From Obelidium mucronatum (Eukaryota; Chytridiomycota; Chytridiomycetes; Chytridiales; Chytriomycetaceae): a stretch of 64,000 nucleotides of DNA. Each line of letters opens with the position of its first letter. Position 1 is the stretch's first letter. The stretch spans positions 310,001-374,000 of the forward strand of contig JAIVFH010000013.1 of the NCBI GenBank assembly GCA_025765595.1, written 5' to 3'. Made by a program: the position numbers and the translations under genes. Below the pieces are notes generated by a model. It saw nothing but the letters and a program-made list of their open reading frames with translations, was not told the DNA's origin and searched no databases. Positions 1-12,200 of the stretch are shown here, one piece after another.

Positions 1-1418
1 ATCGCGACCAATCGAGACTCTCAGAAATCCCTTGCCTCCCGGATGGTCCTCCATAAAGTTTGAAACATCGTACACTACCCCAGAGATGATCAAAAGTTGC
101 TTTCCTGATTCTGCGATATGCTCTTTGACTACGTAGATTTGAGTTTCAACGGTAAAAAAAAAAAAAAAATAAAATAAGAAAGAAAGGTGGAATACCTTGA
201 ACATGTGTCAACTGAGGCAACTCTTCCAACGGAACTCCATAATCCAGAGTCTTTTTGTATTCATTGACTTTCTTTTCTTGCATCATGAGTCTCCCCTTTT
301 CGATTTCGTTTGCTGGGAAGGTTTTCAAGTTGTATGTGAGTCCAATAAGAGAGGCAACCCAAATGACAAGTTTCGTTGGATCGTATTGGTAGAATTCGAT
401 TGCATTGCGATAATCTGAGGGGAATTCGTGGTGACTATTGGGAACGCGTTTTTTTTTTTGGAAGGTTAGTCCGAAATATGGACCAATTTTTGGATTCGAA
501 ATACTCAACAAGTTGTGATAGCCTTCGCCGAAAGTAATTAAAGCTGTGATAAAGTTGTCTCGAGGCGTGCGCTTGTCGTCAAAGGTATGATCACCATAGT
601 AGTGAGCAAGAGAGTTGATGCAGAATGTAGAATGGTGCAAGAAGACCAATCTGGCAACACCAGCAAAGAAGAAACCTCCCATCCAATCTCCCCATCCGAA
701 ACCAGCCACCAACGTTGGAACAATAAAAGCCATAAACACGGCCGACCTAAATATCAATAATAAAAAAAGATATAAGGCCTTTGATCCTAGCTAATAGTAA
801 AGAAAAACTTAACGGCAGATAATGCTTGTGTTGGAATCGCAACAACGGATCCCTGTTCAAATCCGATATATCGACTTTCGCCTTCTTCTCTTCTTTGAAT
901 ATCATCCACCCAATATGACTCCAAAAGAAACCGCGTTTTGCATTGTATGGATCCTTATCAGTGTCAGTGAATCGATGGTGAATGCGATGGCCGTGACACC
1001 ACCACTTGACAGAACCTTCCATCGCACCTGTTCCTGCAGCCAGAAGGATCAATTCCCAAACGCGCGATGCTTCGTATGATCGGTGGGACCAGTAGCGGTG
1101 ATAACCAGCGGTGATTCCCATCCCAGTGAAGAAGTAGAAGAACAAGGCAAAGTACAAAGTTGGCAGTTGCAGCGGGACTGTGGCGAGACCAACGATGGCC
1201 AAAAGCGGAGTTACAGTAAGAATTGTTGCACTTGTCCAATCAATTGTTTCTGAATGAGGAAGTGGTGGGAGTCGCCTTATTTGTTTGTTTGTCAAGTCCA
1301 GAACGATCAAGAGTGGAAGAAGAGCAGCGGTCGCGAGTACAATGAGCGGAGCAGTCGCTGTAAAGATTGCGCCAGCGGCGTCATGGTCTCTATGTTGGAA
1401 GGAGGAAACCAAGGGCAT
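1..1418 (-). CDS. OLE1: Delta-9 acyl-CoA (stearoyl-CoA) desaturase with C-terminal cytochrome b5 domain, 3' end off window
   Basis: Integral ER enzyme that puts the delta-9 double bond into palmitoyl/stearoyl-CoA. The first two histidine boxes are visible from the ATG at 1418: HRYWSH (about residues 107-112) and HRIHH (144-148). The third box, HNFHH, is formed only by splicing out 435-509. Introns inferred: 747-813, 435-509 (75 nt, no stop, so it reads through) and 129-195. After the last intron the frame enters a cytochrome b5 domain with the heme motif HPGG (about positions 60-40), as in yeast Ole1, and runs off the left edge. The frame stays open upstream to about 1535, so a longer N-terminus is possible; the ATG at 1418 is the first clear one. 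Family assignment is firm; exact termini are not. Confidence 0.93.
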
Positions 1419-1861
1419 CTTTTCAAGTGATTTCGAGTCAAGATTTAAACCACTTTTCCTTTTATAGTGCTTGCTATTTTTCCGGATAAACACATGGTCC
1501 CAACAAGCTTTTTTACACTTGGCTTCTTCTTTCACTGAAATTAATGAAATCTCTTAATTGTCCCACGGTCTGCGGCACCCCATCTGCTGCTGGCAGACAG
1601 CTGAACGTTTTGCCTATATTTCCTCATACATTACACTAACAATGACATTTCGGCTGAATTGTCTGTCAATCTTCCGCTTTTAAATTTATTTCTTTCGGAT
1701 TTGCACATGGGTTGTTTTTTCTCGCCGATTTGTCATCAATATCTCATTATTACCCCAAAAGGCTTGAATGCTTATACAATCGGATTTGCTAATTAGAGTT
1801 TTGTAGAACGATCTCAAGTCAAGTTTAGACAATGGTTTTATTGGGGAAAAAAGGGCTTCAC
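1419..1861. other. Intergenic: desaturase upstream region and DNA ligase 3' flank
   Basis: No supported coding potential. It should hold the desaturase promoter and the 3' UTR of the ligase gene, both on the minus strand. No repeat or RNA gene was recognised. Confidence 0.6.
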
Positions 1862-2959
1862 TTAATAATCCTCCTCCATCTGACCACTTGCGGTATTCAA
1901 ATTCTGAGCTCTGTACATCGTAGCAACCTGTTCGCCGTTCGTGGCCTGTTCTGGACTTTTATCATCACGAATTCGAATAAAACGTGGGAATCGAAGACTG
2001 ATGCCCCTACTTGGGTCCACAAGTCCTTTTCCAGCATGATGAACTGGAGAGATTGATAAATCAGCAGCTTTGATCTCCCAAACCTAAAAAGACAGCGGCT
2101 TAGATTTCACAGCAAATTTAAAACATTTTGGTCAAAAATACCTGAACAGGTTTGAACCAAACATCTGGACGAATGTTGGGAGTATCTGTAAACTTGTAAT
2201 ATGAGGGAGGTACATCCATTTTGTGGTTTTCAAAAAATTCAGTGTGCTGCTTCAATTGTTCTTCGGTAAATCCGGTTCCAATCTGCATTAATTTGAGTAA
2301 GTTCCAAACAAACACCCAAAGGCATAAAAGGAATATTAAAAAAAGCCAACCTTGCAAATACTCTGATATTGCTCGCTATCATCATCATAGCATGCCAGCA
2401 AGAACCCGCCGTACCATCCCGTACGCTTTCCCCGACCAGTGTATCCTCCAATTACAACCAGATCCAAAGAATCTCCAATACCGCTCAAGTAGTCCTTCTT
2501 GACCTTAGTTTTGGTTCGTTATAAAACAGTGAGAATTCAGATACAAGAAGAAATTCGCTTACTTTGAGCCAGTTTCTTGACCGAACAGATGGCTCATAGG
2601 AGCTACCATCGTCCAAAGTCTTAACCATCAATCCTTCACAGTTTCCAGCAACGCTGTCATCCAAAAATGTTTGAATCGCATCGACGGAATTTGCCTCCAC
2701 AGACTTGGCGAATGCAAACTTTCCTTCTTTTTCAATGAAACTCTTTTTCAGGCTTTCGCGCCGGGACCGCAGAGTTTCCGTGATAAGTGGCTTCGAAAAC
2801 AGAAAGTCAGAGAAAAAGCTCACTCCAAGATACAGTTAAAACAAAATCACCTTTCCGTTGAGATAAAGAATATCAAAGGCATAGAGACAAACAGACACTT
2901 GGATATCTTCAATAGCGACATCCTAAAATAAATTTTATCAGTCCGATACTCTGCTGAAT

Positions 2960-3015
<56 letters not shown>

Positions 3016-5308
3016 AAAAAAAAAAAAAAATACAGATACCTTCCGTTTTCTGGTGCTCAACACTTGGAAAGGTAAAATGCACTTCTTCTTGATATCCCAA
3101 GCGACTGCTTCACAATCCAACACGAACGACGTCACTCCAGGGGCAATAACGTCAGGTATCAAGGCCATAATATCGGGGTACTTTGCACTCAAGTTTTCAG
3201 AGTTTCGACTGTAAATATTAGTTGTTCCATCCTCAAGTCTATGAATCTGTTTAGAAAGTGGTGTGAGTAGATGCCGATTTACTTTGGTAATCCATACTTG
3301 GGCTCGTTCACCATCGTACTTGAATTCACATGTAAATTCAATGTTTTCAAATCGATCCAAGACTTCAGTGAGACTTTTTGTGGGATGGGCCAGCATCGGC
3401 TTGAGTGGGATTCCTGGTAAAATCCAAATCAATAAATAGGAACAAGAGCCAAAGCACAAAAAAAAAACAAAAAAACCTGGAGTAAGCTTGCAATACTCGT
3501 GCAAAGATTTGATGCCATGTTCTGCCAATGCAGGAATGATCAAGTCATAATTAGGAAGTTCACTACAACTACGAGTCAATACAACATTTGGGCTGAGCCA
3601 TCTATTATCACAATACCAGTAAACCTGCTTAATAATCGACGACCCGTTTTCGAATTCTTTCTCGAGTTTGTCTTTGGACCAGTTTTTGCACTCGGGATTA
3701 GAGAGAATAGCCGCGTGTGCGATGGCAATCAGCACTGTCTTTTCAGCAAGACCGATACGCAATTTCCCTTCCAACGATCGAATCAGGAACTTAGTTTCAC
3801 TTCCTTTGCAGTTCACTAATAATGAATTGATTTTTTCAATTTTTTTGGCTTGAGACTGAAAAGAGTAGAAGGTTTAAATGTTTGACTCACGTACAACATG
3901 AAGAGTAAAAAAAAACCACTTACAGCAGTCCCAGAAATCCCAGAAATATCCTTCAAAGTTCCAAACACTTTTTCAACACTCAGACTCTTTCCACCGCCAA
4001 AAGTCATTTGCTTCTTCTTGCTTGATTCGGCCACAGTTCCCAAATCGCCGACTTGCGCACAGTCAGCTTTGATATTCGCAATAGATCGACCAGTCGCATT
4101 TGCCACAGCCTTCATTAGAATAGATTCACCGATTCCCAATTCTTTTCCTTCGTATTCTGGACAAATCTTGTTGAGACAAAGATAGACGCAGTGAAGCATT
4201 GATTTCGGGGACAGGAGAAGTACTTGCTTGAAGAATTTTGTGAGGTACTCTGTGATTTTAAGTCTGGTTGTTTTGCGAATAAGTGGCCTGAAAAATAACG
4301 TCACGTCAAATCAAGCATCTCAGTACCTTTTGGTCGTTGCTTCAATGTCGTCAAAAGTCTTGCACAGAGCACTGTAAGGAACACTGGCAATACAAAAAAA
4401 AATCAATGTGAGGTGGTAAGTTTATGGTCAGAGCTCAAAAAGTTACTCACGAGTCACCCTTTTTCCAATTGATTGTCGCTTCGGAGGCGCCCATCAGCCT
4501 TTCAGATAAAATAAATAAGTACATATGTTGTAGTCAGTAAAGCGTGGCTTACTTGAACGCAGAATCCGCTGCTGCAGCCTTGTCTTCTGTGTCGTCATCA
4601 TCCTCATTCTCCAGATCAGCCACTTTCTTTACATCAGCTTCCTTTTCGTCATTCTTTTTTTCCGCTGCAAACAGGGGAAGTTCAGATGTCGTCGCATAGG
4701 CCACTGTGGAATTCCTACCTTGCAAAGAACACGGCGCTGGAGCGTCTGCTACAACTGGCACAACTTTCTTGGCAGTTGGAGCAGATAGCTTTTTCGCAAA
4801 CATTGGATGTACTTTCATTGCAGGTTTTGCTGACGACGGTTGCGTTTGTGTGTCGTTGACGGCTGGGACGGCCACAGCCGTCACAGCAGCTGCTGCTTCC
4901 TTCTTTGGCGATGAGTCCTCTGGACTATCATTAGCTTCTTTCAGCTTTTTGGCTTTTCCTTCAGTGGCTTCCTTCACAGTGTCCTTGTCCTCATCATCGT
5001 CGCTGTCCTGGATTGTTCTCTTCAGCCGCTGCTGCTGTTGTTGTGTTTGCTCTAAGAGGATTGATAAGAATTCTGAAATCAAGTTTGGGGAACAAGCAGT
5101 TATTGGGGAAAGGTTGTTTTGCGTACGTGGGGAGGAGCTTGTTCCATCAAGTCGTTCGGACACTGGTTGAGGAGGCGACTGCTTTGCCGAATTGACGAAG
5201 CGGCTGAGAAACAGAGAATCAGTCTTCGAAATGTGCTAAAGGAAGTAGTTTCTTTTACAGGAGGGTGGTCTGTTTGGTCTTTCGTGGTGACGGACTAGAA
5301 GTGGTCAT
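1862..5308 (-). CDS. LIG1: ATP-dependent DNA ligase I (replicative)
   Basis: Seals Okazaki-fragment nicks in the nucleus. The ATG at 5308 begins a short exon. Splicing out 5204-5258 joins it to give KQTTLLRFV, a PCNA-binding PIP box (QxxLxxFV), as expected at the N-terminus of this family. A low-complexity, Lys/Glu-rich tail and then the DNA-binding domain follow. The adenylation motif is [11 protein letters not shown], with the nucleophilic Lys in KYDG. The C-terminal OB region ends in the [12 protein letters not shown] and [10 protein letters not shown] blocks; the stop is at 1862. Introns inferred include 5204-5258, 5052-5126, 3414-3476, 3247-3297 and 2923-3039. Three of these (75, 63 and 51 nt) are stop-free multiples of three. 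The 2923-3039 intron holds a large homopolymer block. The start lies only 27 bp downstream of the glutaminase stop on the same strand. Very confident. Confidence 0.95.
2961..3030. repeat. Homopolymer block C45 followed by A25
   Basis: Plus-strand positions 2961-3005 are C and 3006-3030 are A. In the ligase pre-mRNA (minus strand) this reads as about U25 then G45, wholly inside the 117-nt intron 2923-3039. Confidence 0.97.
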
Positions 5309-5335
5309 TTTTTTTATTGAAAAGCAATCAACTGT

Positions 5336-6964
5336 TTACTGTTGCTTCTCCTTCACAGTTGGATCCAACTTGAGTCCACGCAAGCGAGACGGCTCCAACA
5401 CATGGAACGCGTATCGATCACTAAGCCTTTTGAAAAACTCGATTCCTTTACAAGAATTTCCCAACCCATCCACTTTCGGACTATACAAACAGAACCCGCC
5501 AACATTCGGAACAATCACCCAAATAGCCCCACTGACTCCGGACTTTGCTGGAAGTCCTACACGAAAATTCCATTCACCGCTGTAGTCGTACATTCCGCAG
5601 GACCCCATAAGAGACATGCAGTTCCGGACTGTGCTTGCTTCAAAGATTGTTGAGTTGGTTAATGGACAGATTCCACCATTTGCGAATGTTGCTGCGAGAA
5701 TCGCCATTTTGTCCGTGTCTGCTTCTCTATTTTGAAAAAAAAAAAGTGTCAGAGTTGGATAAAATACAGCTATTCGCTTACAAACTGCAGCATTGAAAAT
5801 AACTTGAAATTCAATAAAAAAAAAGTGTTTAAAGACGCGGTAAAAATTGTTTTTTTTTTGTTTTGAACTTACAACTCCAGAGTCTCGGTGATATTGATTC
5901 CGTCTGGGAAAGCACCAGCCTCTTTCATCATATACGCCAGAGCATAGTTTCGGTCGGCTGTATCCTTTTCACTCAAATAAACTCCATTGTTGAAGGACAC
6001 TTTCTTGCCCCCAAAGAGACTGGACCAGACCTATTTGTTAAAGCTGAGTTCAAGAATATAAAAAAAAGGCAGTACTTACATCAGTTACTTTTCCAAATCT
6101 CTTGTACAACGGCATTCCCATTTGAATCAAGCTAGATGTCATAATGGCGCCAGCTTGAAATAATATTTGGCGTTTCGTTTATTTAGTATGTAGTTCTTGG
6201 AATATAAAAAAACATACTCACCATTAATCATTGGATTATGAGGTAACTTCTTGTCCGGCAGCAGAGACATGTGATTAAAAGACTTTCCTGAAGGCTCTTT
6301 TCCAACATGAGAATGCACCTTGTCTTTTCCAACTTCTTCAAGAGCAACTTTTGCATTTTCAGTTACCACAACAAGGGCGCAAATACGTAAACAATTTACT
6401 CAGAACTCACTCGCATCTATAAAAGCAATATTATAAAGTGTAAAATAATAAATAAAATGAAATTTTGAATGCCGTCTTCCTTACATGTAATTGGCTTGGA
6501 ACATGATTGAACGCAAAACTCAATATTGGAATCCCCAAGATTAAAGCGTTGACCATCAATCGAACAAAAAGAGACACCAAATAGATAAGGATTTACATTT
6601 GATAGTTGTGGAACTGTTTTTTTGTTGTTTGGTTTTCTTAAAGTGTTAGGTATACGTACATCCGATTCCATGTCTGAAATCGAGTTGCTCAACTGTACGA
6701 CGCCACATGTCCACCAAACTCTTGATTCCTCACAGATTCAAAGATTTCCTCAACTCCGCTTTTGAAGCTCTCAAAGTCTGGAATCGCCAAATTCCCATGA
6801 ATGGCTCGGTCAACGACTTCTTCTGCATGACCAACATGTTTCCCCAGACGGGGGCTTTCTACGGGAGAAGGTTTCGATGATGCAAAGATTGCTTGGAATC
6901 TTGGATCATCGGGTAGAAATCCGCTCAAGACAAGACGTTCTTGGAGTTCGTGGAGGTCGTACAT
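5336..6964 (-). CDS. Glutaminase (GlsA/GLS serine-dependent family)
   Basis: Hydrolyses glutamine to glutamate and ammonia with a beta-lactamase-like fold. Visible blocks in order: an N-terminal helical lead from MYDLHELQERL (ATG at 6964); GGHVAS-YIPQL, whose catalytic-site Tyr is restored by removing intron 6614-6693; the Ser-x-x-Lys catalytic motif as SCSK; VGKEPSG; NPMIN; YLSEKDTADRN; FANGG; and the C-terminal KSGVSG lid motif. About seven exons are needed; the junctions around 6380-6480 I could not settle. It resembles the animal/bacterial GLS type rather than the secreted fungal glutaminase A family. The stop at 5336 is 27 bp from the ligase ATG, and an AATAAA lies in that gap. Family assignment is firm; 5' end moderate (a reading frame without ATG extends to about 7006). 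Confidence 0.9.
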
Positions 6965-7251
6965 GAGGGGTGGCGGGGGGTTTTTTTTTCTTTGGGATTG
7001 TGGCAACCCGATTTCCCATTTTTTTTGTCCCTTGCATCCGTGTTGTTCCGCATTTCATTCAAGCCTCAACAGGGGTCTATCCGAAAGAAACCAAATCCGC
7101 GTGAGTGTCTTATCATTGGATATCGTTTATTATCCATAAACAACAAATGCTCCTCCAAGAAACATGTAGTCCCAATCACCAGACTAACTCTCAACTAAAA
7201 CCTCATGGTTAAATACAAAAAACAAGAAGAAAACAAAACTGCAATCAGCTC

Positions 7252-9124
7252 TTATCCCAATCGATTCAAGCTCGCAATAGTATCTTCAAACTTTCCAATC
7301 TGTCTCACAAACCACTCTCCAATCCGTCTCTCCACCTTGCTCTCAGAAATGTGAATCATATCCTGACGAATATAAAAGTCCAAATCTCCTGGAGAACTGT
7401 ATTCTCCTTCCAAAACACTGCCAGAGTTATCCCATCTTCTCTGTCTCGTCTTGTGCTTGTATACGAGAAGTTCAGTACGGAGTTCGTCTGGTGTCTTGTT
7501 GACAAACGATGCCAGTTTCTCGATTTTAAGAGAAGTGTATAGTTTAAGGTAAGAACGGATAGTGTTGATGGATTGATGTTGGCGGACTTCAGAAAGGAAT
7601 GTTTGGAGTTGCTGTTGTTGGGCAGCGTTGGCTGGAGTTGAGTCAGAGTTTACTGGAGAAATGAATTTTGGACAGGCAAAAAGGAAGAGCTCTTCGTAGA
7701 CAGAGATGCTTTCGTCGCCACTGTAATAAAGTATAAGCGATAGAAGTTAGAAAAGGCAGAAAGCAGCTTAAAAAATACATACTCCTTTTGCAGTTTGCTG
7801 AGTTGATCTCCGTACTTTTCTCTCAAAAGAGAGTGAACGTTTTCATCAATTCTTTGGGGACAAAGAGCCAAACAGATTGTCAACAAGGCATACATTTGTT
7901 CGCCCTTCTTTTGAATCTGAAAAAACAATTTTAATAATCATGATATAAATTAAGAAGAAACTACTACTCACCACTTCGTATTGATATGACCGTGAATGGT
8001 ACTGCTTGGTACGACTGATAAACAGCAGAATGTGAGTAAATGCCTTGATGGCATCCGACCATCTGCGCATCATCATGTACGAGAATCCAACATAGTAGTA
8101 AGTGGTAATGTGGCAGGCAGTAACTCTGGCGAAAAGACCCTTCTTGTTGAGTTCAATGTTTTCAAGAACCTTGAGAGCCATGGTGTAGTCTCCGAGAAGA
8201 CAGTGAACGCGGCACAAGCCAACAAGGGAAAAGTAACCAAGCATTCTGTACAGTGGACGGGAGCCGTAAGTGCCAGAAGCCTCGCTGTATTTTTTTTTGT
8301 TTTTTGGTTGTAAATGAGTTTGAACCGATAGCGCCTTGAATGCAGGCCAGAATACACTCGCATGCAAAATCAAGAAAAACACGTACACCATGTCGCCGCC
8401 GTGCTTGGCAACCCACAGCTGTTCGTTGATTGTAGACTTCTGCACCAGCGAGTACAGCACATTGAGCACGTTGAGCACGTTCCACACGTCTGGCCGGGCC
8501 TTCAGCGCGGCGGCCTCGGCGGGCGACGCCTTCCGCGCAAACTGGCGGAAGGCCTGGAACTGGTAGATGAACTCGTCGATGATGTCCCAGATCCACTGGT
8601 TCGGCAGCTCGACGTCCAGCGGGTCAGCCAGCAGCAGGTTGAACAGCGCGACGTAGTTGTCGTAGGCGGCGATGCGGTCGTCGACGCTCGGGGCGAGCTT
8701 CGCGTGCTTGTGGCGGAAGACCAGGTCGCAGTACAGCGCGGCGAACAGCGGGTCCGGCGACACGCCCGCGGCGGCCAGCTTGTCCGGGCCGGGCCACGGC
8801 GCCTTCGCAAACAGCTTCTCCGACAGCTTCGCGAACCCGTGCTCGTACAGCTGGTGCAGCTCCCACACGTTCTTGCCCGCGAGCGCCGCCGCCACGCTGC
8901 GCGCGAACGCTGCCACCGGCGTCAGGCAGCCGGGCGCTCGCGCTGGCCGCCGCCGCCGCCGCCGCCGCGCCCGAGGGCGGCACCGCGCCAAAGTCCACGT
9001 CCAGGTCTTCGTCGACAAACACGATCGGCAGCTCGACCTCCTCGGCAATATTGTTGTTGTCTTCGTCAAAGAGAAGCTGCTGCTGCTGCTGCTGCTGCTG
9101 CTCCGAGGGCGGCGTCGAAGTCAT
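7252..9124 (-). CDS. EIF3L: Eukaryotic translation initiation factor 3 subunit L (apparent 1-nt frameshift)
   Basis: Subunit of the eIF3 complex that helps load mRNA on the 40S ribosome. The ATG at 9124 is followed by a Gln run, an acidic stretch and a poly-Ala stretch. Family blocks then appear: [58 protein letters not shown], and a C-terminal PCI region ending VRQIGKFED before the stop at 7252. Around 8916-8917 the frame breaks. Removing one G from the GG there joins LPDA to [20 protein letters not shown], matching the family's LPDAV block. This may be a sequence error, a real lesion or recoding. The 5' exon (about 8440-9010) is extremely GC-rich, while the exons downstream of the intron near 8283-8395 are not. 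Confidence 0.9.
9077..9100. repeat. (CTG)8 microsatellite encoding poly-Gln in eIF3L
   Basis: Eight CTG units on the plus strand, read as CAG (Gln) codons near the eIF3L N-terminus on the minus strand. Confidence 0.95.
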
Positions 9125-9254
9125 TGTTGGGGATGGTGTCAACTCAAAAAGGGAAAAAAATGATACAGAGTAATGAACTGAATTGCACTAACAAATTGCA
9201 CGTATAAAATACACAAAAAAGAAGATAAAAAAGAGTATAAACTAAAAGAAAATC

Positions 9255-12200
9255 CTATCCCTGAAGAATGCGTTTGTGTCGCGAATACAGCTCACCCAGC
9301 CAGAGAACTTGCTCATGCTCGCGGCAATAGCGTGCAATGGAAAACACAGACTGCGTCTTCTTGCTAAACATTTCCCCAAGTTGTTCGCGTAACTTTCCAA
9401 TCTCTGGATCCATGATTCTCGTTTCCAAGGATTGTGGTGATGCAATCAAGTCTTGGATAGAAACCATCGGAGATTCAGAACGAGACGGGTCTACAAAAGA
9501 ATCCAACCCATCCGTCATTCCGAGCACCTTCAGCTGAGCCAAAGCAAGCTGTCTCGATCGAGACGGGGGCACAATAGCTCCATACAACGCGCCTGTCTTC
9601 AAATCCGATACCACTTCAAGAGACCCACCCACATTGGTGCACACAACGGGAAGACCACACAGACTTGCTTCTCCGATAGCCAAAGGCAATCCTTCTGTGA
9701 TGGAGGAATTCACAAATATCCACCCCGTCGGAAGAACCAGCGCTGGATTTCCCAACCCCTTCAGAGTCACATTCGACTCCAAATTCAAGTCCTTAATGGC
9801 AACCTTACATGCCTCTGTATATTCTACATCCATAGTCAAGGATCCATACACGTGAAGCTGGTAGCTGGTCAGTTTAAAGTCGTGAACAATGTGATATGCA
9901 GCCTGAATCGCATTCAGCACGTCTTTCATGGGAGAAAGATGGGAAAGCATAACAGCAGTTGGCGTTTTCCTAGCCAACTCTCTTCGAATTGAAAACTTTT
10001 TCAAGTTCATCCCGTTCAACACTGCCGAACTCTTTGCGACCAACGCCGCACGTTCTGCATCATTCAAGTATTTACCACCAGCCAAGTGGGAAGCCCACAA
10101 TACATTCTGAATATTTGTACAGGGCGTCACATAGTCGGCTCTGATTCCAAAAAAAAAAAATTGCGTTGAGTCATAAAGTATGGCACGCTTCATTCAAACA
10201 AAGTTTACCTATGGTACGCCAATCTTGTGCACAACCGAGTAAATCCAATTAACCCAATTTGAGTGTAAGGAGGCATTCCGTCTCTGCACAGTGCAAACAA
10301 CCGCTCACGCCATAACATTCCGTGGTCCCAAATGATAACTGACGACCCATGAATAATTTTCGAAATAACTGCAATCAAGGACTGCGTTCCGTGGTGAGAA
10401 ACATGGACAACAGGAATGTTCGGAATCTCCTTGCTTAAAACCAGAAGCAGCCGCACAATCAGGGTAAAGAGCACGCTAATGTGGGCCAACGTTGGTGACT
10501 CCTGTCCAAGCAGCGTTCCATTCTGTTCGAGCTCCTTGGCCTTGTTGAGCATCAAACGAACCCACGTTTTCTGAGTCAAAGGATGGTCCCACGATAGCTT
10601 CCAGTCATAGACCCGGAAATACTGATACAAACCAACAACCATCTGCTCATCCTCCTGAATGCGTCGCGAATCCAAATTCCCAGTCATACACGCATCCACC
10701 AGCTGAGTAACAAGAGGCAAAAACTGCGTCACCACAACCTCATCAGTCGTCTTGATGGATCTATCCCTCAACTCAGCAAACAAAGTAGTCTTGTAAAAAT
10801 TTTCCATCGGGTTTCCAAAGTCGTTATCAAAAAGAGGCAGATACGTGATGGACCGGATATTCTTTTCAATCTGGTAATCCTTGTGTTCCAGCTCCATCAC
10901 TGCGATTTCAGCGATGGCTGTCCATCTCACACGGTTCAACGAGTCCACCAAATCACGGCGACAGGAACCAACTCCTCCACCACCGGTGGGCCATGTTCCA
11001 CTGTCCAAACAAATCGCCTCGAGGATCCCTTCACGGCTTTCATTCACCTCAGCCGCCACAGACGCGCTGCTCTGTTCAAAAGAGGAGATCATTTCGCTGT
11101 CTCCCCCGTTGCCCATAATCAAGAGATCCGAAAACCGAATCTGTAGGCGAGTTCTTGTTGCTGGTTTATCTGCAACGTACAAGACATTGTTGAACAACTC
11201 CCGGTTGTCCTCCAGGAATTGAACCGCCTGGTTCGTACGTCCCATAAACCGATACATCCAATACTTTCTCAACGTGGATTCGGAGCGGAGAATATTCTGG
11301 TCCAAAATCCGTGCGAGAACACCAGGTATTTCACCTGCGCGCCAGGACGCCCAGAGAATATCGCGCTGGTGTCGGGTGGAGTAAGGAGATTCGGAATATT
11401 CAATCGAATGCAGTTTCAAGAATGGCCATTTTGAGGGTGTGAATTCGCGGTGGGTGTGTGCCTTGAGGTTTTTCGTGAGAAGTTCGCAACTGTCAAAGAT
11501 GCTCTTGCAAGGAAGCAGATTCATGACGCCAAAGTGATCCTCTAAAAAAATTGAATAGAAAATTGGATTGATTAGAAACCAAAAAAAAAAAAAAAAAAAC
11601 AAGGTCTGCGAACCTAGGATCTCAATTGGTGTTGGTGACTCTTCGTCAAGGGAGTTGAAAGACTTGGACAAGGGACCTCCCAACAACACTGTTTTCATCA
11701 CAACGTGTTTTGGATGAGAATAATCAAACTTGGTGATTGTGGTCACCACAGTGCCTGAAAAGTCGTCCCAGTATCGAACGCTGAGTGGTTGAAGAGGGGA
11801 TCGGAAATCGGAATATGGTGCATAATCAATCACCATTCCCCAGTTCGGAAGTCCGCTTCTTCTGAAAATACCACGACTTGGAATCTTTCCAGTCAACGGG
11901 AGTCGATATTCAAACTCAACCGTGATAACCATCTTTTGCTTAGACTGCTTGTTTGTTCGCATCAAATCCGCAAACTGCACCAACCCAGCCAAAGGCCCAT
12001 CCATAAAAAACCTATGAGTTTCTTGAATCGCAGCATCTGCAGACAACCACCCACACTCTACTTCCTGGTTGTACACATATCTATTTATAGGATATTCACC
12101 AGACCCCGGATACGTGTAAAGTTGCATCGACGTGACTACTCCGTTCTTGTCTATTGTCTTTTCATGCACAATTTGAACTGATTGTAAAGTTTTACGAACA

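Noticed and set aside
2909..3100. Protein with a poly-Gly and poly-Phe run
   Set aside because: Translation of the C45/A25 tract inside an intron of DNA ligase I.
3247..3282. A 36-nt intron in DNA ligase I
   Set aside because: The donor at 3297 (51 nt) gives AQ-IHRLEDG, which fits the family better than the 36-nt alternative.
8362..9207. Long overlapping frames on both strands in the GC-rich eIF3L exon
   Set aside because: GC-rich sequence lacks stop codons by chance; the proteins are Arg/Ala/Val low-complexity and only the eIF3L frame matches a family.
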